From: Anagrus nilaparvatae
Lineage: Eukaryota > Arthropoda > Insecta > Hymenoptera > Mymaridae
NCBI GenBank assembly: GCA_022575985.1
Contig: JAKSXM010000177.1
Location: forward strand, 434,001 to 498,000
DNA: 64,000 nucleotides
Direction of reading: 5' to 3'
Shown piece after piece: positions 37,056 through 48,470 of this stretch. The notes beneath the pieces are model-generated. The model saw only the letters and a program-made list of their open reading frames with translations, did no database searches and was not told where the DNA came from. Position 1 is the first letter of the stretch, and the number at the start of each line of letters is the position of its first letter. The position numbers were made by a program, and so were the translations under genes.

Positions 37056-37313
37056 TTAAACATCATTTTGAATTAATATCATAATATCCAACAAGCACAA
37101 AATCACGTCAATAACAAAATAACCAAAGCAGTAATTTAAATATGCTGGTGTTTTATAAGTGTACCGAAGTAGAAGCGTTAAGAATATAATAACCCCTGCG
37201 GTATGGATCTTAAGGACACGCTTGTATTGTTCTCCTTTGAATTTAAGTTGGCTTATAAATAAAGTTTTCCCTCCGGTAAAATGACAAAGGATCCGTGTTA
37301 GCCTTCTATCGTT
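37056..37313 (-). CDS. Candidate exon of a multi-pass membrane protein
   Basis: This is an open minus-strand frame of 85 codons between stops. Its G+C is raised over 37180-37310. It reads LTRILCHFTGGKTLFISQLK, then a polar loop (KGEQYKRVLKIH), a hydrophobic segment at residues about 39-49 (AGVIIFLTLLL), RYTYKTP, and a longer one at 58-81 containing NYCFGYFVIDVILCLLDI, before a stop. The GYFVIDVILCLL pattern is somewhat like the GYfxxD segment of TLC-domain proteins, but I do not claim that family. No start codon fits, so if real it is a terminal or internal exon with its neighbours outside recognition. The next candidate on this strand is at 34579-34729. Confidence 0.4.
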   Translation of the reverse strand, partial: NDRRLTRILCHFTGGKTLFISQLKFKGEQYKRVLKIHTAGVIIFLTLLLRYTYKTPAYLNYCFGYFVIDVILCLLDIMILIQNDV

Positions 37314-37998
37314 TTAAAATTTCATCTGCCAACAAATATTTAAACTTAATCACTGTGTCTTATTTGATTATACAAATTAGTGACCATATTTGAGATAAGT
37401 TCAATGATTTATTTTTTAATATAAGCACTCAGAAGAAAATATATATCTCTCGCAACATATTGTTCAAAATTCGAAGTAAAATTGAAAAGTTTTTTTTAAG
37501 TAGTAAAGGTACGAGTTTGGTCAGCCAAATTAAAATTTGTGTTTTGCGGAACAAATATAAGGTGTTGGCGATCACCAATGATATTTTATAATTTTTCTCC
37601 TAAACCTAGCAATTTTTTGATAAAAAAAAATGAACCCCCCATATCTTCATCTATTTTTATTAGAAGAGGAAGAAGCAAAGGAAAAAAAGTTTTTACAAAA
37701 TGAAATATTTCATGACAGTCTGTTTATTAGAAAAGTCATTTGTACCCTTTAATTTCAGATTCTCAATTTTAACAAATTTAAACAATTTTGTGAACAATTT
37801 AAAAATAAACTTTTCTGCTATTTTTCACTCAAATTTTCAGATCCGAGTAGGAAACTAGTTTTAAAAACGTTAAAACTTTTAGAATTTTTCATCATATGCA
37901 AAAACTTGATCTACTATCGGACAAACATTATTTCCATCAACTTTTTTTCGTCCCCTAAATAGCTATAAATATAATGAATAATCTTTAATAACATTTTT

Positions 37999-38056
37999 AA
38001 GCCCTTTCTAGACCTAATTGGAATTTAAAAAAAATTATTAGGTCTAGAAAGGGCTT
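37999..38056. repeat. Perfect 20-bp inverted repeat, 18-bp loop
   Basis: AAGCCCTTTCTAGACCTAAT (37999-38018) and its exact reverse complement (38037-38056) flank a short A-rich loop. The stem is fully paired and holds the palindromes TCTAGA and AGGTCTAGA. It could be a tiny fold-back relic. A structured RNA is less likely. Confidence 0.85.
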
Positions 38057-38428
38057 TAGGTTCATAAAATTTTTTTATTAAATTCCAAAAAATAAAATAA
38101 AATTTATTTTCAACAAAATAAAAATAACAACAATAATAACAAAAATAATTAATTTCTATATAATTTAACCATTTTCTAACGAATTTATGTATTACAATAA
38201 AGCATCTCCGACAGTAAATGACAGTAAATGAAGTATAACAATAAATTACATTTAATAAATCATTTTCTGTAAAGTTTCACTAAATCATACGAAACAAAAT
38301 TTAAATAATATTTAAAAATTTTTAATAATTTATTTAATAAAAATTTTTTTTAAATTAAAAATAAATTTAATTTCCTTTTCTGTATTAACGATAACGTAAA
38401 TGACTTTATCAAGTTGATTGGTTTTATA

Positions 38429-38756
38429 GGGTCTACCCAGAACCTACGCATTTCAATCTTGCACATCTATTTTCTTACACATTTTATTACACAAAAAAAA
38501 TATTACACATTAAATAAATTACCAAAATAAATCTTACACAAGTGTAGGAAAATTTATAATTAAATATTTTATATATTTTTATAATTTTCATATTGTCTTA
38601 CAATTAAAATATATAAAATATTTAATTATTAATTTTCCTACACTTGTGTAAGATTTATTTTGGTAATTTATTTAATGTGTAATATTTTTTTCGTGTAATA
38701 AAATGTGTAAGAAAATAGATGTGCAAGATCGAAATGTGTAGGTTCCGGGTAGACCC
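38429..38756. mobile_element. 328-bp MITE with a perfect 8-bp target duplication
   Basis: GGGTCTACCC (38429-38438) is inverted exactly as GGGTAGACCC (38747-38756), and the arms continue almost perfectly for about 150 bp each (through GATGTGCAAGAT and ACACTTGTGTAAGATTTATT). GTTTTATA stands directly outside both ends (38421-38428 and 38757-38764). An 8-bp duplication is typical of hAT elements and also of P elements. hAT is the more usual source of such MITEs (inference). Near-identical arms and an intact duplication suggest a young insertion. It has no coding capacity. Confidence 0.9.
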
Positions 38757-38764
38757 GTTTTATA

Positions 38765-40058
38765 GTTGTCATATTTAAATTGGATTATTAATTAAATTTT
38801 CGTCAATTTTATTTGACTCTATTTATAATCTTATTTAATTTTATAAAATCTTAATTTTTATTAATTAATTAATTAATTTAAAAAAAATTTATTTTTATAA
38901 TTAAAAACAAAATAAAAGTCAGAAAAATATTTTTAACAATAAAATAAATTAAAAAGCGTAATAATAAATTATAAAAAAATGTTTTTTTAAACATGCAAAT
39001 TAAGAATAAATAAATCTTTTTTATAAAACGGACATATCAAAAAACATTTATTGCATCATGAGGATGTTTTGAATTAATGCCAAAACGAAAAAAAAAAGAA
39101 TATTTTTTTTTATTGTATAAAAAATTTATCGTTATGAAAAAATTACATCTTTTTCACAAAAATTTTTATCATTTTTAATACAAATTAAATTGTAAATAAT
39201 GCTCTTTAATTTCAGGAAATCCTCATTTTTTTGTAATAATAGAATAAAAAAAAATTGAAACAAAAGAAATTATTTATGATATTGTGACAAAATAAAAGGG
39301 ATTATAATTTTATTTGAATAGAAAAATTGAATTTTTATAAAAAGTAATTAAATGATATCAAAAAAGTTTAGTTTTGCGTTTATTTATTTTTATATTATTT
39401 ACTATTATTTCGTTGGGCTGACCTGGTAAAAAATGATAACATAAAAGTAGCAGAATTTCTGTGATCTGGACAGGTTCTGAGCAGAGTTTCTGAGAACCAC
39501 TTGAGTCAGAATTTTACACGATTTTTATCTAGTAACAAAATATTCTGAGAAAATCTGCCCAGAGTTTGCTCAGATCATAGAAACTCTTTAGGAATTAAAA
39601 AAAAAACCACTTTTTAGAATTTTTAGCCCTCCGTAAACGCCTTCCAATCTGGATCTCTAGTAAAATTTCATAAAAAATGAGGAAGCCAAAAATTATTTAA
39701 TTTTGTATATTGTTCAAACAGAAAGTACAATACGATTAGATAATTTCAAATAGAAAATGTTCTGTAATTATCAAAGAACTGATCTTATCCGCTTAATTAA
39801 TGAAGTATAAAAGATAAAATATTTTAATTAATTAAAAAAAAGTAGAAAATTATTTTATATTTTCTAAATAAGTAAAAATAAATAAAATAAATAAATTTAT
39901 AAATTTCTTTTTCCTTCAATATAGAAAATTTTTATTTTACAAATCAATTCACTTTTTTTTTCTTTATATACTTTTTCTTTTTACGCAATAAAACTTTTAC
40001 AAAGAGATTCCAACATCAATAATTTATACTCACGTTTTACAACCAAAGCTTATATATA
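38765..40058. other. A+T-rich non-coding stretch
   Basis: No gene was seen. It contains one short imperfect palindrome at 39447-39592. Confidence 0.6.
39447..39592. repeat. Imperfect palindrome of about 145 bp
   Basis: GAATTTCTGTGATCTG near 39453 pairs with CAGATCATAGAAACTCT near 39574. GGTTCTGAGCAGAG and ATTCTGAG-ATCTGCCCAG form the inner arms. It is GC-richer than its flanks. It is probably an old MITE. The ends are not sharp. Confidence 0.5.
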
Positions 40059-40060
40059 TA

Positions 40061-40729
40061 TGAGCGATTCTTACTCAAACCAGATACTCCCTATGTACAA
40101 AAATAGTGTCAATTTAAAATGATTTTAGTTTGATCAAATTGATGGAAACAGGGTCTAGTTTTTTTTCTCATTGGCTTTTTTAATTCTGTAAATCAAAGGG
40201 GCGATTTTATGTGCTTAGCGGCGGTATGGCAGGTCGAAATTTAAAAATAAAAAAAATCGAAATAAAAGTAGGTTAAAGGCAATTTTTTGAACTTCTTTGG
40301 TCCCCAAAAGTTGGTAATTATTAAAACAAATAAAACATAATCATCCAGATGCTCGTAAGTTTATTTCTCAAAAAATTTTGTAAATGCTACGCAGTTTTTA
40401 AAAAGCGTTAACTTCGATTGCTGATTTTTTTAACCTGAAGCAGATTTTACCGTGAAGTTTTGGATTTAGCAACTTTCGGGTATTATTGCAAAAGAAGAAA
40501 ATGCATCAAAATTCGTTTTATAATAACCATTTAATACTTAAATTTACCGTTAAGCTACATTTATTTCAATTTTTTTGATTTGTAAATTTTGACCTGCCAC
40601 CACTTCAAGCCTAAAATGGTCGCGTTAGATCTACAGAGTTCAAAAGGCCAATGAGAAAAAAAACTAGATCCTTTTGAGAAAACCAAATGCCTTTTAAGTT
40701 CCCTTTATTTTTATAAGAAAGAATCGCCC
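40061..40729. mobile_element. TA-flanked palindromic element, 669 bp
   Basis: TGAGCGATTCTTAC at the left and GAATCGCCCA at the right are inverted copies, with TA outside each. The arms match further in: AACAGGGTCTAGTTTTTTTT-CTCATTGGC against GCCAATGAGAAAAAAAAC, and GGCAGGTCGAAATTT against AAATTTTGACCTGCC. The right arm ends are clearer than the left. It carries no coding frame. The end sequence resembles those at 20457 and 22216. Confidence 0.75.
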
Positions 40730-41274
40730 ATATATATACATATCTAGTGTCTTTTTCTCAAATATATATAAATATAAACATTTTATATCCAAAGACATAT
40801 ATCAAGAAAACGCACGGAAATCTCAGATTTCCTTTCGACTTCTTGCTTAAGGACTTACGCTCGAATATAAGCTGTAAATACTGTTGAAATTCAGTTTCTG
40901 GGTTTGTTACTTATAAATGTATAACTCTATATATATATATATATATGCCAAGAAGTTATCAAACTGATGCTACGAAACATACAAAAGTTGGAGAGGAAGG
41001 TAAATTTGATAAAATTATATAGATGAAGCTTATATAACTTAAAAGATATATATTTTAAGTTGAATATTTTTAGTTTTACAAAATTTATATTTTAATAATA
41101 AATTTTATTTTTTATTTATTAATATTCATAAATTAAATTTAAGATATAATTTTATCTATTTATTTAATTTTTTAAAATTTTGGATTTTACAAATTAACTA
41201 ACAATTAACTTTTTGTAACTTTATTTAATTTTTTTAAATTTTGCTGTTACTTAAGTATACTGAAAAAACAGAAA

Positions 41275-42010
41275 ATTGTATCTACTAACACAAGTCCTGA
41301 TGGGTTCAGAAACAATACTTTTTATTTTTTTAGAAAATATCCAGAAAAAAACCCGCGCTTTGCGCATATTTTTGGTTTTTACACCGCGGATTAACAGCGG
41401 TGACAACATTCAACGATTAGGACTGCTAAACAATGGCTATTGATAAAAATCAGTTTTATAACCACGCCTTTACATTTTTACACAAAAAGAAACTTTGTAA
41501 AATAAAAACTTCATATCAAAGAGTAAATGGCCTTGGAAGGTTTAAAATTTTTGGGTACTAGAAAATGGTTCCCCCTCCAGGAGATTTTCTAAAAAATTAA
41601 AAAATATTGTTTCTACCACCACCAGCATTTTAAAAAGAAATTGAAGAATGATATATTTGTTTTATGCTCAAAAAAGCTATTTTCGAAAAATTTAAAACTG
41701 TATTTTGGGGTCTTAAAGTGGCCCTAAAGGCCCAAAAAAAATTTTTTCTTGAAAAGTTATGACATGTTAAATTTTCCAACTTGTGTTCAGAATATTATCT
41801 GTTCATAGGTTGGTAAAATTAAATTAAGAAAAGAAATTAAATAAAATATAAAAAATCGTCTTTTTTGAAGTTGTTTTAGGTTTTTGGGGGCCTACCATGA
41901 CCGAGAGGTTAATTCCAACGGGGTTCAGTAAGTTTGTTGACAACGTTTTGGATGCTACTACTTAGGCTAGGTCAAGTTGTGGGGAGCAAAATCACTATAC
42001 TTCTCCACCA
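41275..42010 (+). repeat. Second copy of the 50060-51038 repeat family
   Basis: Colinear with the right part of the palindrome at 50060-51038: GAAACAATACTTTTT-AGAAAATATCCAG, ACCCGCGCTTTGCGCATAT, ATGGCTATTGATAAAAATCA, CCCCCTCCAGGAGATTTTCT, GGCCCTAAAGGCCCAAAAAA and TAGGCTAGGTCA. The extreme left arm is missing. The segment CATGACCGAGAGGTTAATTC has a tRNA-A-box look. It is non-coding. Confidence 0.75.
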
Positions 42011-44394
42011 ATAGCCTTTATTTCAGTTTAAGAAGTGTTTTTTCTCTGTAATTTATTTTTTATTAAATAAAAACTTTGCTGTATTAAAGAAACCTGAAAA
42101 TTCAAACTTGATATTAATGCGATCGCATCTGTTACGTGGATAATATAAGACAAATCGTTGTCATCTGTAAATCTATCTATAGATTTGAAAACTTAAAAAA
42201 TCTGCTATGAAAAAAGTCAAATTTTAATTTTCCCATAAGATTATTAATAAAATTTAAAATTTAAAAGAACGGTTTTGATGGATACTGCCTAAAATCTACA
42301 ATGACCTGCAGGTACTAAAGTATTAGATATGGTTCGTAAAATGAACTCTAACTTTTTTTCCTTTAAAAAAATCTATCCATGCGTCATTTACGTTATAAAA
42401 TCATTAAATTTGTGTAGTTCAACGAGATAGAACTTTCATAAACTCTTCTTAAATTAAAAGTTTTTATTCTTTAATTATTTTTTTGAAACTATAAGACTGT
42501 GGGTGATTAAATCATAAAAATGAAAAAGGTAAATTTTTATAGTTTCAATATAAAATACTGGACACCAGATTTTAAAAATTTCAAATTTACATAAAAATAA
42601 AACTTTCATATGATAATTCAGAACCGAAAATGAAGTAATTACCAATCAGATACATAAACAAATAATCAAAAAAATAGCAAAACAAAATTATTTTTTTTTT
42701 ATCATTTAAAAAAAAAATTAAATTTTTCCATCAAATATTGTATATTAAAATAAAATTATGTAATGTAAATGAAAGAATATTTTATTTGAAAATAATTACG
42801 TACAAAAATGTTATTTGAATAATAAAAGCAATTTATTCGTAAAAAATAACTGAAAATTGATATTTTACTAAATAATAAACAAATATATATATTAAATATC
42901 TCTAGCGTATTTTAAAATTTATAATATAAATAAATAATTTGATATCAATTTAAATAAACACATACACACATAAACAATGATTTTGGCACGTTTCAATCGT
43001 TTATTTATTTCAAGTATGAATATAAATATGAAAACGTGACGATTCAATTTATTATCTTAAATTTATCAGCATGTGTATGTGTCTATGTGTGTTTGTAAAA
43101 CCATATAATAGATATATTAGTTCGAATCTCTCTCGAGTCCTATCATGAAGTTTCTGGACAAATGACACGAGGCCCTTGGGGTTATGCCCTGAAAAGAAAA
43201 AATAAACGGAAGAGTATGCTTTTTGTAAAAAGTATAAGAAAATGAAACACACACACACACACTGTTATAGATAAGAGAAAAAAAGCAGGATGTCTCAAGA
43301 AGCTAAGAGGTTGGAAAAGAAAATTGAAAGAGACCAAGGAGAAAAGTATGTGAGTTGAAAGACAGTAGTATTATGTGGATCTAGGTGGATAGTGGCCAGT
43401 ATCTGAGATAGATATAGCTATCCTATAAAGCGAAATCCGATAATCTCATTGGGGAACGTAGATTGGATGGTACATATAACGTGTGTGCTGGAAAAGCTAA
43501 CTTATACTCATGAAAGCTATAGTTGTAACTTAGGGTTAAAAAGAGAAGGAAAATTTTGATAGACGGTGATTGGAATGAAAGGATCGTATTGATGTTTGGT
43601 TTTCGTTATCTTAAATAATAAAAAAATGGTTAAAGTGAAATGCTTAATACTGTAAAGTATAATGAAAATTTTAAGTTGGAAAAAATTTAAGAGTATGAAA
43701 AGTTTTATTAAAAAACTCAAATAAAGTTTTAATTTTATTTTTTTTATTCTTCTCATTTTATGATGAAAGCTAAGTTACGAAGGTAATAATTAAAATTCAT
43801 GACATGAAAATAAATGAATGTGTTTAATCACATGTTTTTTTTCTTGCTTATTAAAGTCAAACTTTATTTTTTAACAGTAAAATGATTTTTAAAAAAAATT
43901 TTAAAATAGCAAAAAATAATTAAATTTATAAAGAAAATCTGAGCATCAAATATTTTTCTAAAAATAAAGTAGAAAATTTATAAATTACATCATTTTTTAA
44001 CGTCATAACCAATTTACATAAATTTCATAATTTTCAAAGTAGGATAACAAGTAAGAAAAGAAAAACAGTGAAATTTTATTTCTTGAACAAATAAAATTAA
44101 TTCAAGAAATAAATTGGATTTAAATTATGATTGACATAAAAAAAAATTATGAATTTAAAGACAGGAGTTTTTTGTACATTAAAATTATTCAATAACTATG
44201 CAGTTTGCAATTAAGTAAATCATAAAAAAAAATTGATTGAGTTTATAAAATTTTTTTTATTTTTTTGCACAATGTAATATTATAGTTTTAGTAGAATGCA
44301 AGTCATCGTATAATAATGTGCACTTTTAGGATATTATATGAGGGATTTCACCTTCATTGGGCCCAAGTTGGACTGAAGGGTCACAGAAATCGGT
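42011..44394. other. A+T-rich stretch with a GC-richer patch
   Basis: A (CA)n run lies near 43243-43262. Between 43100 and 43510 G+C is raised (TTCGAATCTCTCTCGAGTCC, CGAGGCCCTTGGGGTTATGC) without a convincing frame on either strand. The rest is A+T-rich with no gene. Confidence 0.5.
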
Positions 44395-44675
44395 ACAAAC
44401 TATTTTTTTTTTCGTAGGTACAACTAAAAATGAGTAATTTTAGCCACTTTTAGCTTTCTAGGTCAAATCTTTGATTTTTGGCAGCCATTTTTGTGTTTTT
44501 GGCCAATGGACTTTTGGTGAATTGACTCCAAATTTTCTTATCCTTGCTGCCCAATGAGTATTTTTGGTGAAAAAAATTTTCCTTTTAGGTGGTAATAGTA
44601 AATTTTTTGCAGTATTCAATTCTGGGGTTCAAAAATTTAATTTGGATTGCGCATGCACGAGAAATTATATTTTTC
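44395..44675 (+). repeat. Diverged single arm related to the 22216-23618 palindrome
   Basis: In order it shares AGTAATTTTAGCC, GATTTTTGGCAGCCATTTTT-GTGTTTTTG, a CCTTTTAGG segment, ATTCTGGGGTTCAAAAATTT and TTGCGCATGCACGAGAAAT with the left arm of the element at 22216. Only one arm is present, so it is an older half copy. The 111-codon frame over 44564-44899 falls across this repeat and has no domain. Confidence 0.7.
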
Positions 44676-45795
44676 ATCACTGCACCATTCGACATGAGGG
44701 AGTTGACTGCGAAAGTGGGAACAATGAATATAAGCAGTTGACGCTCTCTTTTCTATCATATTTTTACAGAAACCAGAACCAAAAAATACTAAAGTTTTCT
44801 ATTTTAAAATGTTTTCTTGATAGAGAAGGAACTTTCAAGACTTCTCGTTCTCAATATGGGAAAATAATTATCCGATTGTCAACCCTATTTCGCACCTAAT
44901 TTTATCCTCAATTTTAGCTTCTGCACAAATATGACTAAATTGAATATTTGTTACCCCTTTTCAAATAATTCAAATATTTGAACGATTTCCTTACTAAAAA
45001 CATCAATTTTAAAACTTATCCCTATGAACTTAATCCTATTTTAGTCCCTTGAAATTAATATATCAAATATTAATTACTTGTTACCAATAAAAAAAATGGC
45101 ACTAATTTCTTTGAATAAAAACAAAAGAGCCTTTAATAGTAAAAAAGAAAATAAGAAAACTTAATAGCAAGTGTAAATATGTGGTTTACCTTTCATTCTC
45201 TTAGGTATAAAGGGAAACTGAGAGAAAACTTAAAGGTTTTCTTATTAGAAAATAAGGAGTTACCACAAACCACTTAAACTGACAGCAATTTACGAAATTG
45301 TACGTATCTATAATACAAAAAAACCCAAGAAATTACTGTGTATATAAAGAAAATTTTCAAGTGATCTTAAATTTCTCTTATATTAGATTTTATGTTTTAT
45401 TTTTTTTTCTTTCTTTCATCATTCCAATGTAGTCAGAGCAACAACAAAAAAAAACAAGCCTTTAATATCTTGTAAACTCGACATTTATCGTAAAATGTTA
45501 TTTATATATTATAACAAAAGTATCTTTCTTTTTACTAAAATATAAGATTCTTACTAAAAAAATATAAGCTTTTAGTATAACTTCTCATGTTTCTTAAATA
45601 TTTTCTTATGTGTTTTAAAGTAGGTGTATATATTATATCGTATCATACTAAAAATAAATATTTACGCTTGTTACAAAAAGTATAAAACAAAATATAGTGA
45701 ATCGTTTCATTTATATAATTTAGTGTCAGTAATTAATTATGTTATAATGAAGAAATTTTTTCAACTAAGATTTTAAAAATATGCATGAGTTATCC
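44676..45795. other. A+T-rich non-coding stretch
   Basis: I see no gene. Poly-A and poly-T and ordinary A+T sequence lie between two repeats. Confidence 0.6.
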
Positions 45796-47274
45796 ATCCC
45801 GCGCACTTTTGAACTGTGCCGGCCAAGTATGGGCCAAAGTTCGGGCGACGTTCGGCAAAACGCTCTGCCGACGTGTGGCGCACGTATAGCATACGTCCTT
45901 TGGTACACATCTCAGCGACGTATGGCACATACTTCGGCCCACGTATAGCAGAAGATTTTTATTTTTTTTTTAGTAAAAAAAAATTTACTTGGTTCAGGAA
46001 TTGAACCAGGGACCCTCTTTAAAATTTTAAGAGGGTCGAGGATTATACGAGCGCGGCCAACCCTCGTATTTGAAAGTTATTGCATAAATGACTGTAAAAT
46101 GTTGTATCTTATTGTATTTAAATTAAATTGATATCAGATTTTTCAAGTTCATTTAGAAAGTACTTCGTACAGAAAATGATTGTTTTTCACAACTGGAATA
46201 TTTTCCAGTTTTTCCAAGATGGCGAAGTATATATTAAAATACTGATCTAAGATCCGTAAAATAAGGGCAGGCGCAACGATATAAAATTTAGTTCAAAAAT
46301 TTTTTTGGTTTTTCCAATATGGTGGACCATAAAATTTATTTAAAAACTTCTATAAATTATAAATATTTTTTTCAAATTAATTCGATAATTGATACATTAT
46401 TTTAAGAAGGGTAATAAAAGAGAGCGTATTAAGTAGCGGGTATATAACATAATTAGGATTAAATATCTCGCTACAGATTTTTTTGTTTTGAGGTCCGATT
46501 TAAAATTGTATTGTACTTGTTTTCTTATAATATCCTAATTTGAATATTTATCTGACTTAATTTAAATTGGGCCTCTAAACAAAAAGATTTGTCGCGAGAC
46601 ACTTAATCCTAATTATGCTACACGCCCACCTCTAGATTTAATCTCTTAATACTCTATCTTTTTTTATCTATGCACATTCGAATTAATTTGAAAAAAATAT
46701 TTATAATTTATAGAAGTTTTTAAATAAATTTTATGGTCCACCATATTGGAAAAACCAAAAAAATTTTCAAACTAAATTTTATATCGTTGCGCCTGCCCTT
46801 ATTTTACGGATCTTAGATCAGTATTTTAATATATACTTCGCCATCTTGGAAAAACTGGAAAATATTCCAGTTGTGAAAAACAATCATTTTCTGTACGAAG
46901 TACTTTCTAAATGAACTTGAAAAATCTGATATCAATTTAATTTAAATACAATAAGATACAACATTTTACAGTCATTTATGCAATAACTTTCAAATACGAG
47001 GGTTGGCCGCGCTCGTATAATCCTCGACCCTCTTAAAATTTTAAAGAGGGTCCCTGGTTCAATTCCTGAACCAAGTAAATTTTTTTTTTTTTTTTACTAA
47101 AAAAAAAATAAAAATCTTCTGCCATACGTGGGCCGAAGTATGTGCCATACGTCGCTGAGATGTGTACCAAAGGACGTATGCTATACGTGCGCCACACGTC
47201 GTCAGAGCGTTTTGCCGAACGTCGCCCGAACTTCAGCCCATACTTGGCCGGCACAGTTCAAAAGTGCGCGGGAT
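45796..47274. mobile_element. Large palindrome with CCCGCGCACTTTTGAACTG ends, 1.48 kb
   Basis: ATCCCGCGCACTTTTGAACT at the left is inverted at the right end (AGTTCAAAAGTGCGCGGGAT). Arms of some 700 bp match almost base for base and meet near 46535. The outer 160 bp of each arm are GC-rich and contain internal near-repeats of the type ACGTATGGCACGTAT. An EcoRI-like tRNA-type segment (B box) lies in each arm. The 62- to 77-codon frames in the arms mirror each other and are products of the palindrome, not genes. No target duplication is visible. Confidence 0.85.
46999..47073 (+). other. tRNA-like segment with an exact B box (mirrored at about 45997-46071)
   Basis: GGTTCAATTCC (47058-47068) fits the pol III B-box consensus GGTTCRANTCC at every position. 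It sits inside CCTGGTTCAATTCCTGAACC, a strong T-arm-like hairpin. Upstream, CCTCTT and AAGAGG could form an anticodon-type stem, and TTGGCCGCGCTCGTA takes the place of a D arm but fits the A box poorly. I read it as a degenerate tRNA-derived part of the palindrome. The other arm carries the same on the minus strand. Confidence 0.4.
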
Positions 47275-47318
47275 TTGTATTATAAAACTAGTGGGTTAAT
47301 TAGGAATTTTGAGTTACA

Positions 47319-48470
47319 AGGGGAGACCACTACCTTTGGGAAACCAAATTATAATCTATAGTTATGGATTGCTTTGATGTGTTGATGGGTCCTGAATGAG
47401 TCCAGAGAGAGTGAAGATAAAAATATTAACTTTTTATTGCTTGAAGATAATGCTATTTTAGACGAGCAAAATGAATAAAAAAAATTTTTTTAAATTAAAT
47501 TTGAAAAAAGGCGGATTTAGCAGAAAATGTCGGAACCAATCAACAAGAGTTACCACCTTGTCGTCACTTACATTAGCCACCCTCTGTTGACACCCTTCGT
47601 TTATTCCAATGGGCCTTCTATAAGCATAGGAACGCATGGCTCAATGTTATTAAATAGGATGTTTTGTAAGGTTCATTATAACACTGAAACCTCGTAAGTT
47701 AACCAAAACACTTTTGGTTGGATCATTATTTTGGCGTGAGTGTCATATTTGAAGCCCCAAAAACCGCAATTTTTTATAATTAATTTTCTTATCGCTATAG
47801 TCATTGATTATCTCACCCAAATGAACATTTTTGGCCCAAAATGACAAATTTTTAAATTGCTGCTAAAATTACAATTTTTGATGAAAAAAGGTTTTACAGG
47901 TCTTAAAAATTTTTTACAAGTTTCTAGTTACAAAAAATTCTTTACTAGTCTCTTATGATAAAAATTGACTTTGTAAAAAATTCTTGAAATAGGGATTTTA
48001 ATTTTAAATTATCATAACTGGCAAACAAAGAATTGAAAAGGGACAAGTAAAGAATTTTTGGAAACGTGAAGCTTGCACAACATTTTTGAGATCCATAAGG
48101 CCTTTTTTCATCGAAAATTGCAATTTTGGCAGCAATTTTAAAATTGGTAATTTTAGGCCAAAAATGATCATTTGGTTAATTGGCTATAGCAATGAGAGAA
48201 TTAGAGGTAAAAATTGCAGTTTGTGGAACGTGAAAGGCGATGCTTTCACTAACAGAATGAGACCAACCAAAAGTATTTTGGTTAATTTCGAGCTTACATG
48301 ATTATATTGAAAATAACCAAAAACCTTAAATAACATTTTGCCATCTATTTTTAAGCCCAGAAGCGTCATTTGAATAAACAGGGTGTATAATGAGTTTTTT
48401 TTTAAACATATTAAAGTCATTCATAACTATAAGTTGTAATATGGTTTCCCTAAGGCATCGGTCTCTCCTT
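47319..48470. mobile_element. Diverged palindrome with AGGGGAGACC ends, 1.15 kb
   Basis: AGGGGAGACC (47319) pairs with GGTCTCTCCT (48461-48470). Inward, GGGAAACCAAATTATAATCT pairs with TTGTAATATGGTTTCCC, AACCAAAACACTTTTGGTTG with CCAACCAAAAGTATTTTGGT, and TTGGCCCAAAATGA with TAGGCCAAAAATGA. The centre is near 47900. The arms differ much more than in the neighbouring element at 45796, so this one is older. Only about 45 bp separates the two. Confidence 0.75.

Noticed and set aside
41275..42010. Full palindrome like that at 50060-51038
   Set aside because: The outer left arm is missing, so this copy cannot fold end to end and is listed as a partial repeat.
43052..43258. 68-codon minus frame with SGHNPKGLVSFVQ
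   Set aside because: It crosses a (CA)n microsatellite and has no known domain.
44564..44899. 111-codon frame on the plus strand
   Set aside because: It starts inside a diverged arm of the 22216 repeat family and continues into unrelated DNA. No recognisable domain is present.
45816..47361. Small ORFs of 62-77 codons with MPAKYG-type starts
   Set aside because: They mirror each other because the DNA is a palindrome. No domain is present, and the frames end inside poly-T or at the tRNA-like segment.
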